Shown piece by piece: positions 24,244-30,769 of a DNA stretch of 41,746 bases. The notes beneath the pieces are model-generated. The model worked only from the letters and a program-made list of their open reading frames with translations. It had not been told where the DNA came from and ran no database searches. Location of the stretch: IMG/VR virus record IMGVR_UViG_3300007072_000018, positions 1-41,746 of that record. One strand, given 5' to 3'. The DNA comes from a virus. The position numbers and the translations under genes are program-made. Within the stretch, counting starts at the first letter, position 1. The number at the start of each line of letters is the position of its first letter.

Positions 24244-26730
24244 ATGGCAAAGAAAACTACAATAATAGACAGTAATCAGGCACAGTATACATCAGCAGAG
24301 TTTGCTAAGTTTAATACAGAGCTATTTTCTGATGGAGTAATGAATACTCGTGGAACAAACGATGACCTTAAAGTTGTCCAACACGGTGCAGGAGATATGA
24401 CAGTTGATATTAATTCAGGTGCCTGTGTGATTGATTATTTCAAAAATAGTATTTATTGGAAAATCATAGCAGAAAGTAATGCTACTGAAAATATTTCTAT
24501 ACCTGCGAATAGTGGTGGCACACAGAGAATTGATGCTATTATAGTTAGAATATCTCAAGACGAACCTAATTCTTTGAAAAATAATTTAATGACTATTGAA
24601 AGAGTAAATGGGACAGGTGCTACTCCTTTGACTGACGGAGATATAACCACAGCAGTTGGAGATTTAAACTGGCAAAGACTTGCTAATATAGTAGTTAATC
24701 CAGGCGATACTCAAATACTTACTAATCAAATACTAGATACTAGAGAGGTCATAGAGTTTGGTAGAAATGCAGGTGGTTATAAGACAATTTTTAGAGGTGA
24801 TGGCAAATATTTAGATAATATTCTTAATAGTCCAGTAGACGAAAATATTATACCAGATATAGATCTAACCTATGATATTGGAGCTATTGACTATCCTTCT
24901 TATGGATTAAACAGAAGATTTAGGAATGTTTATGCACAAAGATATTATGGAAGTGCTCAATACTTAACTGATATTCCAGGAGGAAATTCATTGATTGAGC
25001 AATATACGGCAGGTGAAAATATAGAATTAGGTGATGCAGTATATATTGCAAAAAATTTATCTTATGATTTTGATAGAATATTTTCTGTAGACTCTAATAA
25101 TTATTCATATCAAACATTACACAGCACTTTTTATATAGCACAGTCATTTAGAACAGATAGATTTCAAAATATTTTAACTGGATTTAAGTTCAAAATGCGT
25201 AGAAATGGAAATCCAACAGGTAATTTTATTTTAAGAGTCTATCTAGCAGGTGCTGATTTTAAACCCACAGGGAGTGCATTAGCAACTTATACAATAACAG
25301 CAAGTTCTCTTAGTATAATATCAAATGATTGGTTACCGAACTGGATTAATCTGCCATCTCCATTAACTGTAACTCCATTAACAAACTATGTTGTAACACT
25401 GGCATTACCAAGCGGAACATTATCACCAGCAAATAATTTTGATGTCTGGTATAATCAGTATAGAAATTACACAGAGGGTTATCTGTTAACATCAACAGAC
25501 CATAATACCTGGACTGTAAGCCTTACTGGTTCTTTAGATTTTTGGATTAAAGGTAGCAAACAATGGGAAGGTGAGATTGGAAAAGTATATCGTGCTCAAG
25601 CAAGGTGGATATCTGAAAAAGCATTTAGTTTTGTTGGTATTGCCCAAGAAGCAAAACTAGCAGATCAAACTGTTTCTGTGAAGCGTGTTGGTAGTTCTGA
25701 CTTATTATCTCAATCTATTTTAGCAGTAACACAGCAATTTAATCCTGGTGGAGGAAACACAAATAGCTTTGGTGGACAAGTTACATTAAAGGGAGTTGGA
25801 CAATCATTTACTGGTGACGGAACAGCTATTGAAGCAATAGAGCTTGTTAATTTAGCAAAACAAGCGACAACGTCTTATAGTAATGTTTATGTCAAGATTT
25901 ATTCACACTCTGGTGTCTATGGAACATCATCTATACCTGGGACACTATTGGCGACCTCTGAACCAGTTGCGTATGATAATATTACGGCAACGACAAAGTT
26001 TGTTTTTAATACACCATTCCAAACAGTAAATGGGACATATTATGTTATGACACTTGAGTTTTGGGGTAGTTATTCTGCACAATCAAGATACATAACTTAT
26101 TATTACCAACAAGGCGGAGGAGCAACGCATAGTGGTAATATTTGCACTCTCAATAGCTCAAATGTTTGGTCGGCAACAGCAAATCAAGATTTAATGTTTA
26201 AAATTTATGGTCGTTCAACAGCAGTATTTACTCCAAACACAACTGTCTATCTATCTGATTTGGCAGGTGGTTATTCAAATACACCTGGAACTAATTCAAT
26301 TAAAATTGCAATAGCTTATACGACACAGAAAATAATGATAATAAATCCAATTATGTTATCATATGTTGACACTGTTAGTTATATATACTCATCCTATAAT
26401 CCAACACAGGTAACAAATATTATTCTTGGTTATAGACCAAAATCTATTGAACTTTCAGCTGTTCTTGCAAGTGGTGTTACTAATAACGCTATGTATTCTA
26501 CTGGGTTTGTTGACGAAGATGGGAATAATAGATGCATTACACTTGGTTGGACAACAAATATGATTGGTGTTTCACAACCATACGCTTTTTATCTTATATG
26601 GTCGGGCAGTTATTATATACAAGGAATAGCACAAATATTTGATTGGGGTTTTAGATTAACCATAACTGGAACATCAACTGGAACAGCATATATAGCATAT
26701 AAAGTAAATTCAATATTAACATTATTATAG
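24244..26730 (+). CDS. Receptor-binding tail fibre / upper baseplate protein
   Basis: At 828 residues it is the main host-recognition candidate. The first 180 residues match the N-terminal baseplate module of siphovirus fibres (MTVDINSGACVIDYF, RIDAIIVRISQDEPN, ILTNQILDTREVIEF). Two beta-sandwich units of about 160 residues follow (about 280-440 and 497-657). Each starts with a QSF-T/R segment, then a VY or RVYL strand, an LAT turn and a closing LDFWIKG or LMFKIYG, so they look like tandem copies of a carbohydrate-binding-like (choice-of-anchor R-like) fold. The last 130 residues (YRPKSIELSAVL to the end) form a separate head domain. AAGGAGG precedes the start. Confidence 0.82.
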   Translation: MAKKTTIIDSNQAQYTSAEFAKFNTELFSDGVMNTRGTNDDLKVVQHGAGDMTVDINSGACVIDYFKNSIYWKIIAESNATENISIPANSGGTQRIDAIIVRISQDEPNSLKNNLMTIERVNGTGATPLTDGDITTAVGDLNWQRLANIVVNPGDTQILTNQILDTREVIEFGRNAGGYKTIFRGDGKYLDNILNSPVDENIIPDIDLTYDIGAIDYPSYGLNRRFRNVYAQRYYGSAQYLTDIPGGNSLIEQYTAGENIELGDAVYIAKNLSYDFDRIFSVDSNNYSYQTLHSTFYIAQSFRTDRFQNILTGFKFKMRRNGNPTGNFILRVYLAGADFKPTGSALATYTITASSLSIISNDWLPNWINLPSPLTVTPLTNYVVTLALPSGTLSPANNFDVWYNQYRNYTEGYLLTSTDHNTWTVSLTGSLDFWIKGSKQWEGEIGKVYRAQARWISEKAFSFVGIAQEAKLADQTVSVKRVGSSDLLSQSILAVTQQFNPGGGNTNSFGGQVTLKGVGQSFTGDGTAIEAIELVNLAKQATTSYSNVYVKIYSHSGVYGTSSIPGTLLATSEPVAYDNITATTKFVFNTPFQTVNGTYYVMTLEFWGSYSAQSRYITYYYQQGGGATHSGNICTLNSSNVWSATANQDLMFKIYGRSTAVFTPNTTVYLSDLAGGYSNTPGTNSIKIAIAYTTQKIMIINPIMLSYVDTVSYIYSSYNPTQVTNIILGYRPKSIELSAVLASGVTNNAMYSTGFVDEDGNNRCITLGWTTNMIGVSQPYAFYLIWSGSYYIQGIAQIFDWGFRLTITGTSTGTAYIAYKVNSILTLL

Positions 26731-26739
26731 GAGGATAAA

Positions 26740-26952
26740 ATGACATACCATTATATTGAAATAATACCAAAATCCGAAGAAGAAATGATTACTGACATAA
26801 ACAATCTGCTAGATACAGAGATTGTATCATTGTATTATGAAAATCGTAAAATCATAACTATTGAAGATGGTGATCTTACAGAAGATCAGTTAAGAGCATT
26901 AGAAAATTATATGAATGCTTGGGGATATACAAGATATATACCAGAGGAATAA
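26740..26952 (+). CDS. Small acidic protein after fibre gene
   Basis: The 70-residue soluble protein (MTYHYIEIIPKSEEEM...) has GGAGG 6 bases before the ATG and ends 4 bases before the next start. It resembles small proteins that follow tail fibres and may be a fibre chaperone, but no family is recognised. Confidence 0.6.
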   Translation: MTYHYIEIIPKSEEEMITDINNLLDTEIVSLYYENRKIITIEDGDLTEDQLRALENYMNAWGYTRYIPEE

Positions 26953-26955
26953 AAT

Positions 26956-27291
26956 ATGCAAATACCAAACAATAATAATTGTAAAAGTCAAGAAGGTAAG
27001 GTAAAAAAGATACTCTATAACGAGGTAAATTTTGTGTTGGGTGTTATATCTATTGTAGGTGTTGTCTATGCTTTATTCTTTGGTGCATCTTATAAGGTTC
27101 AAAAACAAATTGATAGTATAAAGCACGAAATTGATACTACTACTAAATTATCTGCTCAATTACAGAATATAAAAGATAATGATATGCACACTTTAGCACA
27201 GAACGATATTGAAATAAAAAAACAGCTACAAGACATTATTATTCAGATAGTAAAGCTACAAACAACAATAGAGGAAAGGACATCAAAATGA
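26956..27291 (+). CDS. Membrane protein with C-terminal coiled coil (lysis-associated)
   Basis: The 111-residue protein has one membrane segment at about residues 26-46 (VNFVLGVISIVGVVYALFFG) followed by a heptad-rich coiled coil to the end. XhlA-type holin helpers have a coiled coil joined to one membrane span, though usually in the opposite order. Its position just before the small membrane protein and the peptidase suggests a role in lysis. It could equally be a membrane anchor for another protein. Confidence 0.6.
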   Translation: MQIPNNNNCKSQEGKVKKILYNEVNFVLGVISIVGVVYALFFGASYKVQKQIDSIKHEIDTTTKLSAQLQNIKDNDMHTLAQNDIEIKKQLQDIIIQIVKLQTTIEERTSK

Positions 27292-27410
27292 TAAACTTTA
27301 TGCTATATCTAACTGGATTTTTATTACTATCCACGATTGGGTATAGCATATATTTATTTATATTAAAACTAATAGAAGCAAGGAGGACAAAATGGAAGAA
27401 GAAAAGTTAG
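27288..27410 (+). CDS. 40-residue single-span membrane protein
   Basis: An ATG at 27288 overlaps the previous stop (ATGA) and encodes 40 residues: a hydrophobic stretch from about 4 to 28 (FMLYLTGFLLLSTIGYSIYL) and a basic tail. The end overlaps the peptidase gene by 19 bp and contains its AAGGAGG site. Small one-span proteins beside lysis genes often act as holins, antiholins or lysis regulators. The function here is inferred only. Confidence 0.55.
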   Translation: MINFMLYLTGFLLLSTIGYSIYLFILKLIEARRTKWKKKS

Positions 27411-28573
27411 TGTTTGGTGCTATACCAAGCCCCAAAGATGAGAGAGATTATATAGCTATGGCAGAAATACCCACAGCAGGTTTGCCTGTTAGTGTAGATA
27501 ATTCTGACAAGATTTTTAAAATTAAAAACCAAGGTAATGAAGGGACTTGTGTTGCTAATTCCGTTTCTTATCTGAAAGAGTTTTTTGATAGAACAGATTT
27601 ATCAGTAAGAGATATTTACTATCACGGAAGACAATTATCAGGAATGAACCCGATCTCAAATCCAGGTTCTTCTGATTGGAAAGATAGAGAAGGAATGGTT
27701 CCTAGGGATGCTATGCACTCTGTAAAAGATAGGGGTGTATGTCGAGAGTCTGTGTGGCCTTATAAAGTGTTTGATAAAAGCACTCCACCAGTAGGTAGCG
27801 ATAAAGATGCTTTGTCTTATAGATTTGCTAGTTATGCAAAGGTAGTTACTTTTAATGATATGAAAGCACAATTAGCAAAAGGTCAAATAGTTAGTGTATT
27901 AGTTAGAATATGGGATAATGGCTATAATTGGTATACAAATGTCGTTAAACAGAGAAATAATACGGTTCTAACAGGTGGGAATGTTATTACTAGTGGACAC
28001 GAGATTACTTGTGTGGGCTATGATGACAATAGAAATAATCCTGATGGGACTATTGGTGCCTGGAAAATGGCTAATAGTTGGGGAGAAGGTTGGGGAGATA
28101 AGGGCTTCTTTTGGCTACCTTATAACTATCCAATTGATGAAATGTGGGTGGGTGTAGATACCGAAGGAGTTTATTCTTTCAAATATGATGGTCAAGAACC
28201 CAAGAACCCAGTTGAAATAAAGCCGGGCGAAACAAAGATATTAACATTAAGATTGATAAACGATGGAACTGCTGATTGGTTGCCAAATATATTTAGAATA
28301 GGCACTTCTCAAAATCTAAAGAAAGAGAAAAACTTTTTCAATGATATTGATAGACCATCTTTATTCTATAATGTAAATTGGCAATGGATTAATAGACCAG
28401 CAACAGTTGATAAAGTAATTAAACCAGGGGAAAGTTATGATTTTAAAATATCAATAACAGCCCCATTTAATTCCAAGGTCGGCAATGTCTTTGAAGAATA
28501 TTTCAGACCAGTTGTTGATGGAGTGATGTGGTTAAAAGACATTGGGATATATTGGCAAATAAAAGTAATTTAA
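27392..28573 (+). CDS. Papain-family (C1) cysteine peptidase with Ig-like domain
   Basis: The 393-residue protein has the C1 catalytic order: oxyanion Gln47 in KNQGNEGTC, nucleophile Cys53, His203 in SGHEITCVGYDD and Asn228 in ANSWGEGWG. All four are intact. After the peptidase (about 15-260) comes a beta domain (about 272-393) with IKPGETKILTLRLINDGTADW and IKPGESYDF, which matches the NBR1-type Ig-like fold, thought to bind ligand or surface. No signal peptide is seen. It lies between small membrane proteins and takes the place where an endolysin is expected, while no muramidase or amidase is visible elsewhere. It probably cuts cell-envelope protein or peptide crosslinks during lysis, or acts on host surface protein. 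Confidence 0.85.
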   Translation: MEEEKLVFGAIPSPKDERDYIAMAEIPTAGLPVSVDNSDKIFKIKNQGNEGTCVANSVSYLKEFFDRTDLSVRDIYYHGRQLSGMNPISNPGSSDWKDREGMVPRDAMHSVKDRGVCRESVWPYKVFDKSTPPVGSDKDALSYRFASYAKVVTFNDMKAQLAKGQIVSVLVRIWDNGYNWYTNVVKQRNNTVLTGGNVITSGHEITCVGYDDNRNNPDGTIGAWKMANSWGEGWGDKGFFWLPYNYPIDEMWVGVDTEGVYSFKYDGQEPKNPVEIKPGETKILTLRLINDGTADWLPNIFRIGTSQNLKKEKNFFNDIDRPSLFYNVNWQWINRPATVDKVIKPGESYDFKISITAPFNSKVGNVFEEYFRPVVDGVMWLKDIGIYWQIKVI

Positions 28574-28582
28574 GGAGGTTAT

Positions 28583-28834
28583 ATGGCAAAAAAATTAAGC
28601 AAACCAAAAAAGATTAAGGATTTATACCTTAAACTTATGAACACTGCAACGGGTAAATTGGTAAATGTTTTATTCTATCTTTTACTTTCAAATGCAGTAG
28701 CTATTCTTACACAATACTATAGTAATATTGATTTGACAGGTAAAACATTAACCTATGTTTTATTTATCAGTAGTATTAATATTATTCTAGTATTTCTAAA
28801 TAAAATGGTATTGCCTTTATTTTCTAAGAAATAA
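28583..28834 (+). CDS. Two-span membrane protein, holin candidate
   Basis: The 83-residue protein has a basic N-terminus (MAKKLSKPKKIKD), two hydrophobic segments (about 24-44 and 57-77) and a lysine end, a shape usual for class II holins. It directly follows the peptidase gene and has AAGGAGG 5 bases before the ATG. It is the best holin candidate in the window, though family similarity cannot be read by eye. Confidence 0.6.
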   Translation: MAKKLSKPKKIKDLYLKLMNTATGKLVNVLFYLLLSNAVAILTQYYSNIDLTGKTLTYVLFISSINIILVFLNKMVLPLFSKK

Positions 28835-28842
28835 GCATTACA

Positions 28843-28928
28843 GGACAGGTTGTGCCTGTCCAGGTGGGTAAAACCACCTCTCTTGCTTCGGAGGCGGGTA
28901 GGCTTCTGCCTACCTGGTTTGGCACAAC
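28843..28928 (+). ncRNA. GC-rich folded RNA before the zinc-ribbon genes
   Basis: Three perfect hairpins follow each other: GGACAGG/CCTGTCC (28843-28861), AGGTGG/CCACCT (28862-28879) and GGTAGGC/GCCTACC (28897-28914). In addition GTTGTGCC, which fills the loop of the first hairpin (28849-28856), is perfectly complementary to GGCACAAC at 28921-28928, 2 bases before the ribosome site of the next gene. The second pairing either breaks the first hairpin or forms a pseudoknot with it. The 60-base line 28861-28920 is 57% GC in an AT-rich genome. A leader that controls translation, or a mobile palindromic element, are the main options. Confidence 0.6.
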
Positions 28929-28943
28929 AAAGGAGGGTTATTA

Positions 28944-29195
28944 ATGATATGTGTGAGATGTGGACAGCACTTAGAATTTATCAGGGTTTTGTCAGAAAAA
29001 GTGGAACTATGGAAATGCTCCAACGAAAAGTGTGGTGGCTTACACTTAGAGGAAGTCAAACAATCACCCTTGCAATCATTATGCACTTCGTCAAAAAAGC
29101 CGAAGAAAAAATCCAAAAGACAGAGGAGGAAAGAGAATGAACAAAGGAGACGAGAAGTTTCCCAAGTGTCCCAAGTGCCACCAGCCGATGTATAA
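28944..29195 (+). CDS. Zinc-ribbon microprotein 1
   Basis: The 83-residue protein begins MICVRCGQHLEF and has CSNEKCGG near residue 25, enough ligands for one zinc ion, then a strongly basic tail (KKPKKKSKRQRRKENEQRRR) that may bind nucleic acid. AGGAGGG lies 7 bases before the ATG. It is the first of four tiny zinc-ribbon genes which overlap one another in different frames. The function is unknown. Confidence 0.65.
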   Translation: MICVRCGQHLEFIRVLSEKVELWKCSNEKCGGLHLEEVKQSPLQSLCTSSKKPKKKSKRQRRKENEQRRREVSQVSQVPPADV

Positions 29196-29313
29196 TTGGG
29201 GTGGTCTATGGCATTGTTCAAGATGTGTTTTGCGTTTCTATCTCAAAGGGAAGGAGCTGATACAAATTGTCAAAGAAAGCACAGGTGAGGGCATTGTGTC
29301 CCAGGTGCAATGA
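29137..29313 (+). CDS. Zinc-ribbon microprotein 2
   Basis: This 58-residue frame starts at 29137 behind GAGGAGGAAAG and overlaps the previous gene by 59 bp. It has CPKC at residues 11-14 and CSRC at 27-30, the usual double knuckle, with Trp residues between (NWGGLWH). The tail after residue 32 is basic and helical. GC is near 50% here, higher than around it. Confidence 0.6.
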   Translation: MNKGDEKFPKCPKCHQPMYNWGGLWHCSRCVLRFYLKGKELIQIVKESTGEGIVSQVQ

Positions 29314-29455
29314 GCAAACACTCCATAACTTTCACGAAGGAAATCTCTACTGTGATATATGTGGTTCGCCATATGTATCAATAATTAAAGGGGTGAGTAA
29401 TGGAAGTAATCTGTCCTCTGTGCAACAAACCGATGACATTCGTCAGAAAGGGTAA
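29267..29455 (+). CDS. Zinc-ribbon microprotein 3
   Basis: The 62-residue frame starts with a TTG at 29267, with AAGGAG at 29251-29256. It has CPRC near residue 11 and CDIC near 29, again a double knuckle, and a polar tail. It overlaps both its neighbours in other frames. The weak start codon makes it less sure than the others. Confidence 0.55.
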   Translation: MSKKAQVRALCPRCNEQTLHNFHEGNLYCDICGSPYVSIIKGVSNGSNLSSVQQTDDIRQKG

Positions 29456-29531
29456 GTTTTGGACTTACTGGTGGTGTTATGACTGTATAATTGGTCATAT
29501 GCTAAAAAATGTCATCATCTCATTGAATTAG
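29400..29531 (+). CDS. Zinc-ribbon microprotein 4
   Basis: An ATG at 29400 with AAAGGGGTGA ahead encodes 43 residues with CPLC at 5-8 and CYDC at 26-29, and aromatic residues between (FWTYWW). It ends inside a TAGCCCA/TGGGCTA hairpin (29529-29555) that closes the cassette. Its layout matches microproteins 1-3, which suggests duplication and divergence or a set of zinc proteins with a shared job. Confidence 0.58.
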   Translation: MEVICPLCNKPMTFVRKGKFWTYWWCYDCIIGHMLKNVIISLN

Positions 29532-29555
29532 CCCATTTCTGCACAGAGTGGGCTA
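29529..29555 (+). terminator. Hairpin closing the zinc-ribbon cassette
   Basis: TAGCCCA (29529-29535) and TGGGCTA (29549-29555) form a perfect 7-bp stem that begins in the stop codon of the last microprotein. A weak T-run follows (AAATCTTTG). It is likely a mild terminator, with the clear one about 100 bases further on. Confidence 0.45.
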
Positions 29556-29564
29556 AATCTTTGC

Positions 29565-29573
29565 TGTGGATAA
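29565..29573 (-). promoter_or_regulatory. DnaA box (reverse orientation)
   Basis: TGTGGATAA is the exact reverse complement of the consensus DnaA box TTATCCACA. It lies 1.2 kb from the main cluster at 30.8 kb. It may take part in origin control or be a host DnaA-responsive site between the late and early regions. Confidence 0.5.
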
Positions 29574-29651
29574 CTCTGTAAAATAAGCCATATTTTTACA
29601 AGTATTTACTAAGATGCAAAGTGTAATTTATAAGAAATATGCTACAATAAT

Positions 29652-29674
29652 TCGCTAAAAATAGCGATTTTTTT
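29652..29674 (+). terminator. Rho-independent terminator of the late operon
   Basis: TCGCTA-aaaa-TAGCGA followed by seven Ts (29668-29674) is a textbook intrinsic terminator. It lies 20 bases before a consensus promoter and separates the late genes from the early ones. The 120 bases before it, after the zinc-ribbon cassette, hold only the DnaA box and AT-rich sequence. Confidence 0.85.
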
Positions 29675-29693
29675 ATTTATAAATAAAATGTTC

Positions 29694-29722
29694 TTGACAC
29701 TTCTTGAGACTTGCTATATAAT
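29694..29722 (+). promoter_or_regulatory. Consensus sigma-70 promoter (early)
   Basis: TTGACA (29694-29699), a 17-base spacer and TATAAT (29717-29722): both boxes and the spacing are perfect. The spacer start CTTCTT is shared with the promoter at 32592. It should be recognised by host RNA polymerase at once after infection and would drive the early small genes. Confidence 0.9.
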
Positions 29723-29823
29723 TAAGTTAATTAAAAAATAAATAAAGGTTGGCGAGGATAAATAATATTCCTTCCAGAGCAGAAGCAGGTTCATTAAAAA
29801 ATAGAGATTATAGATATATAGAG

Positions 29824-29902
29824 AGGGCAACGGTTTAGTAGATGTAGAGCTACTAAAATTAATGCCTAGGCAGAGTTGCCCCTTTAATTATATTAGTAAT
29901 TA
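29824..29902 (+). ncRNA. Structured early 5' leader
   Basis: Within the 200-base leader after the early promoter, GGGCAAC (29825-29831) pairs with GTTGCCC (29875-29881). Inside this stem are TTTAGTAG/CTACTAAA (29834-29841/29850-29857) and the palindrome TGCCTAGGCA (29863-29872), so a three-way junction forms. TTAATTA/TAATTAA follows (29885-29902), just before the ribosome site. The remainder of the leader (29735-29820) shows only a weak hairpin. It is a plausible regulatory RNA with unknown ligand. Confidence 0.5.
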
Positions 29903-29922
29903 AAAAAAGGAGGATCAAAAAA

Positions 29923-30051
29923 ATGACAAGAATGCAGAGAATTCAAAAAAAGCGTAAAGTAGAAAAGATTAAGATAGCAGTAATGGGATTAGTAGCAATG
30001 GCAGGTTGGGCAGGTATTTGGGCTTGGTATTTTATAATATTAACTAATTAA
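29923..30051 (+). CDS. 42-residue basic membrane protein (early)
   Basis: An ATG with AAGGAGG (29907-29913) ahead encodes 42 residues: a very basic first part (MTRMQRIQKKRKVEKIK) and a hydrophobic Trp-rich span (about 18-39). It is the first gene behind the consensus early promoter, so it is among the first proteins made. It could act on the host membrane, e.g. in superinfection exclusion, but this is only a guess from context. Confidence 0.6.
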   Translation: MTRMQRIQKKRKVEKIKIAVMGLVAMAGWAGIWAWYFIILTN

Positions 30052-30056
30052 AAAAA

Positions 30057-30245
30057 ATGGAAATCACAAAAGAAAAATTCATTGCTTATGAAAAGGTTAG
30101 ACAAAGTGGTCTAACAAATATGTTTGATGTAAATAAGGTTATTGATTTAGCAATTTTAATTTGTGGAGTTGAATTAGAGAAAGAAGAAGTATTAGACATA
30201 ATGAAAAACTACACAAAGTATTTTGAGAAGTATATAAATAATTAA
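30057..30245 (+). CDS. Small early protein, conserved phage type
   Basis: The 62-residue helical protein (MEITKEKFIAYEKVRQSGLTNMFDV start) has a pattern seen in many phages, where a short sequence with VRxSGxTNMFDV precedes a helix ending in LDIMKNY. Function is unknown. It follows the previous gene by 5 bases with no clear Shine-Dalgarno site. Confidence 0.65.
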   Translation: MEITKEKFIAYEKVRQSGLTNMFDVNKVIDLAILICGVELEKEEVLDIMKNYTKYFEKYINN

Positions 30246-30250
30246 TAATT

Positions 30251-30344
30251 GGGTGACGAAATGAGAAGTCTTAAATAAAACTTGGCTCTCAATATTCCAG
30301 AGTTTGAAAACTTCGCCCTCCGAGGTCCGAGAATATGGTGAGAG
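30251..30344 (+). ncRNA. Structured RNA with possible pseudoknot
   Basis: CTCTCAATATTC (30286-30297) pairs with GAATAT-gg-TGAGAG (30331-30344), a 12-bp stem with a 2-base bulge. The loop holds TTCGCCC (30312-30318), which can pair with GGG...CGAA at 30251-30260 (TGA bulged), crossing the first stem. GC here is higher than around it. It lies in the 134-base gap before the 30380 gene and may be a cis-acting leader or a separate small RNA. Confidence 0.5.
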
Positions 30345-30379
30345 AGATAAACAGCCCTAATATTTAGAAAGGAGATAAA

Positions 30380-30598
30380 ATGAGCAATAAAGAAAATGAT
30401 TTAATTTGGGAAGAAGTAAAAGCATTTTTAGATGCAGAGGTTATCACAGAATTAGAGGCAGATAAGGCATATAGAGATATACAATATGCTTATGAGTTGG
30501 TTGAGGAGCGTAGAGATGAGTATAGAGAGGTTATAGACATAGCAAAAGAAACACGAGATAGTGATTGGGACGATTACAATAGAGCAATAGCAATTTAG
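30380..30598 (+). CDS. Small acidic helical early protein
   Basis: The 72-residue protein is almost all helix and rich in Glu and Asp (MSNKENDLIWEEVKAFLD...). AAAGGAG lies 8 bases before the ATG. Acidic helical microproteins of this size include DNA mimics and inhibitors, but no family is recognised. Confidence 0.58.
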   Translation: MSNKENDLIWEEVKAFLDAEVITELEADKAYRDIQYAYELVEERRDEYREVIDIAKETRDSDWDDYNRAIAI

Positions 30599-30769
30599 AA
30601 AGAAAACTAAAAAATATACTAAAAACTTCTGAGATGCCCTAGAATTGATTTTTATTAGAAAAGGGTATCTCGGTATATAAACAGCATAAAACAAGCACAG
30701 GCAAAGGATTAGCCCATAAAAAAAGTGTATTACGAGTATAGTTGCAGTTTAAAAATTGAGTTAAATTAG

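Noticed and set aside
28850-29140. A 96-codon + strand frame running through the GC-rich RNA and the first zinc-ribbon gene
   Set aside because: It starts with a TTG without ribosome site inside the folded RNA, and its translation shows no domain, while the overlapping frame at 28944 has AGGAGGG and a zinc knuckle.
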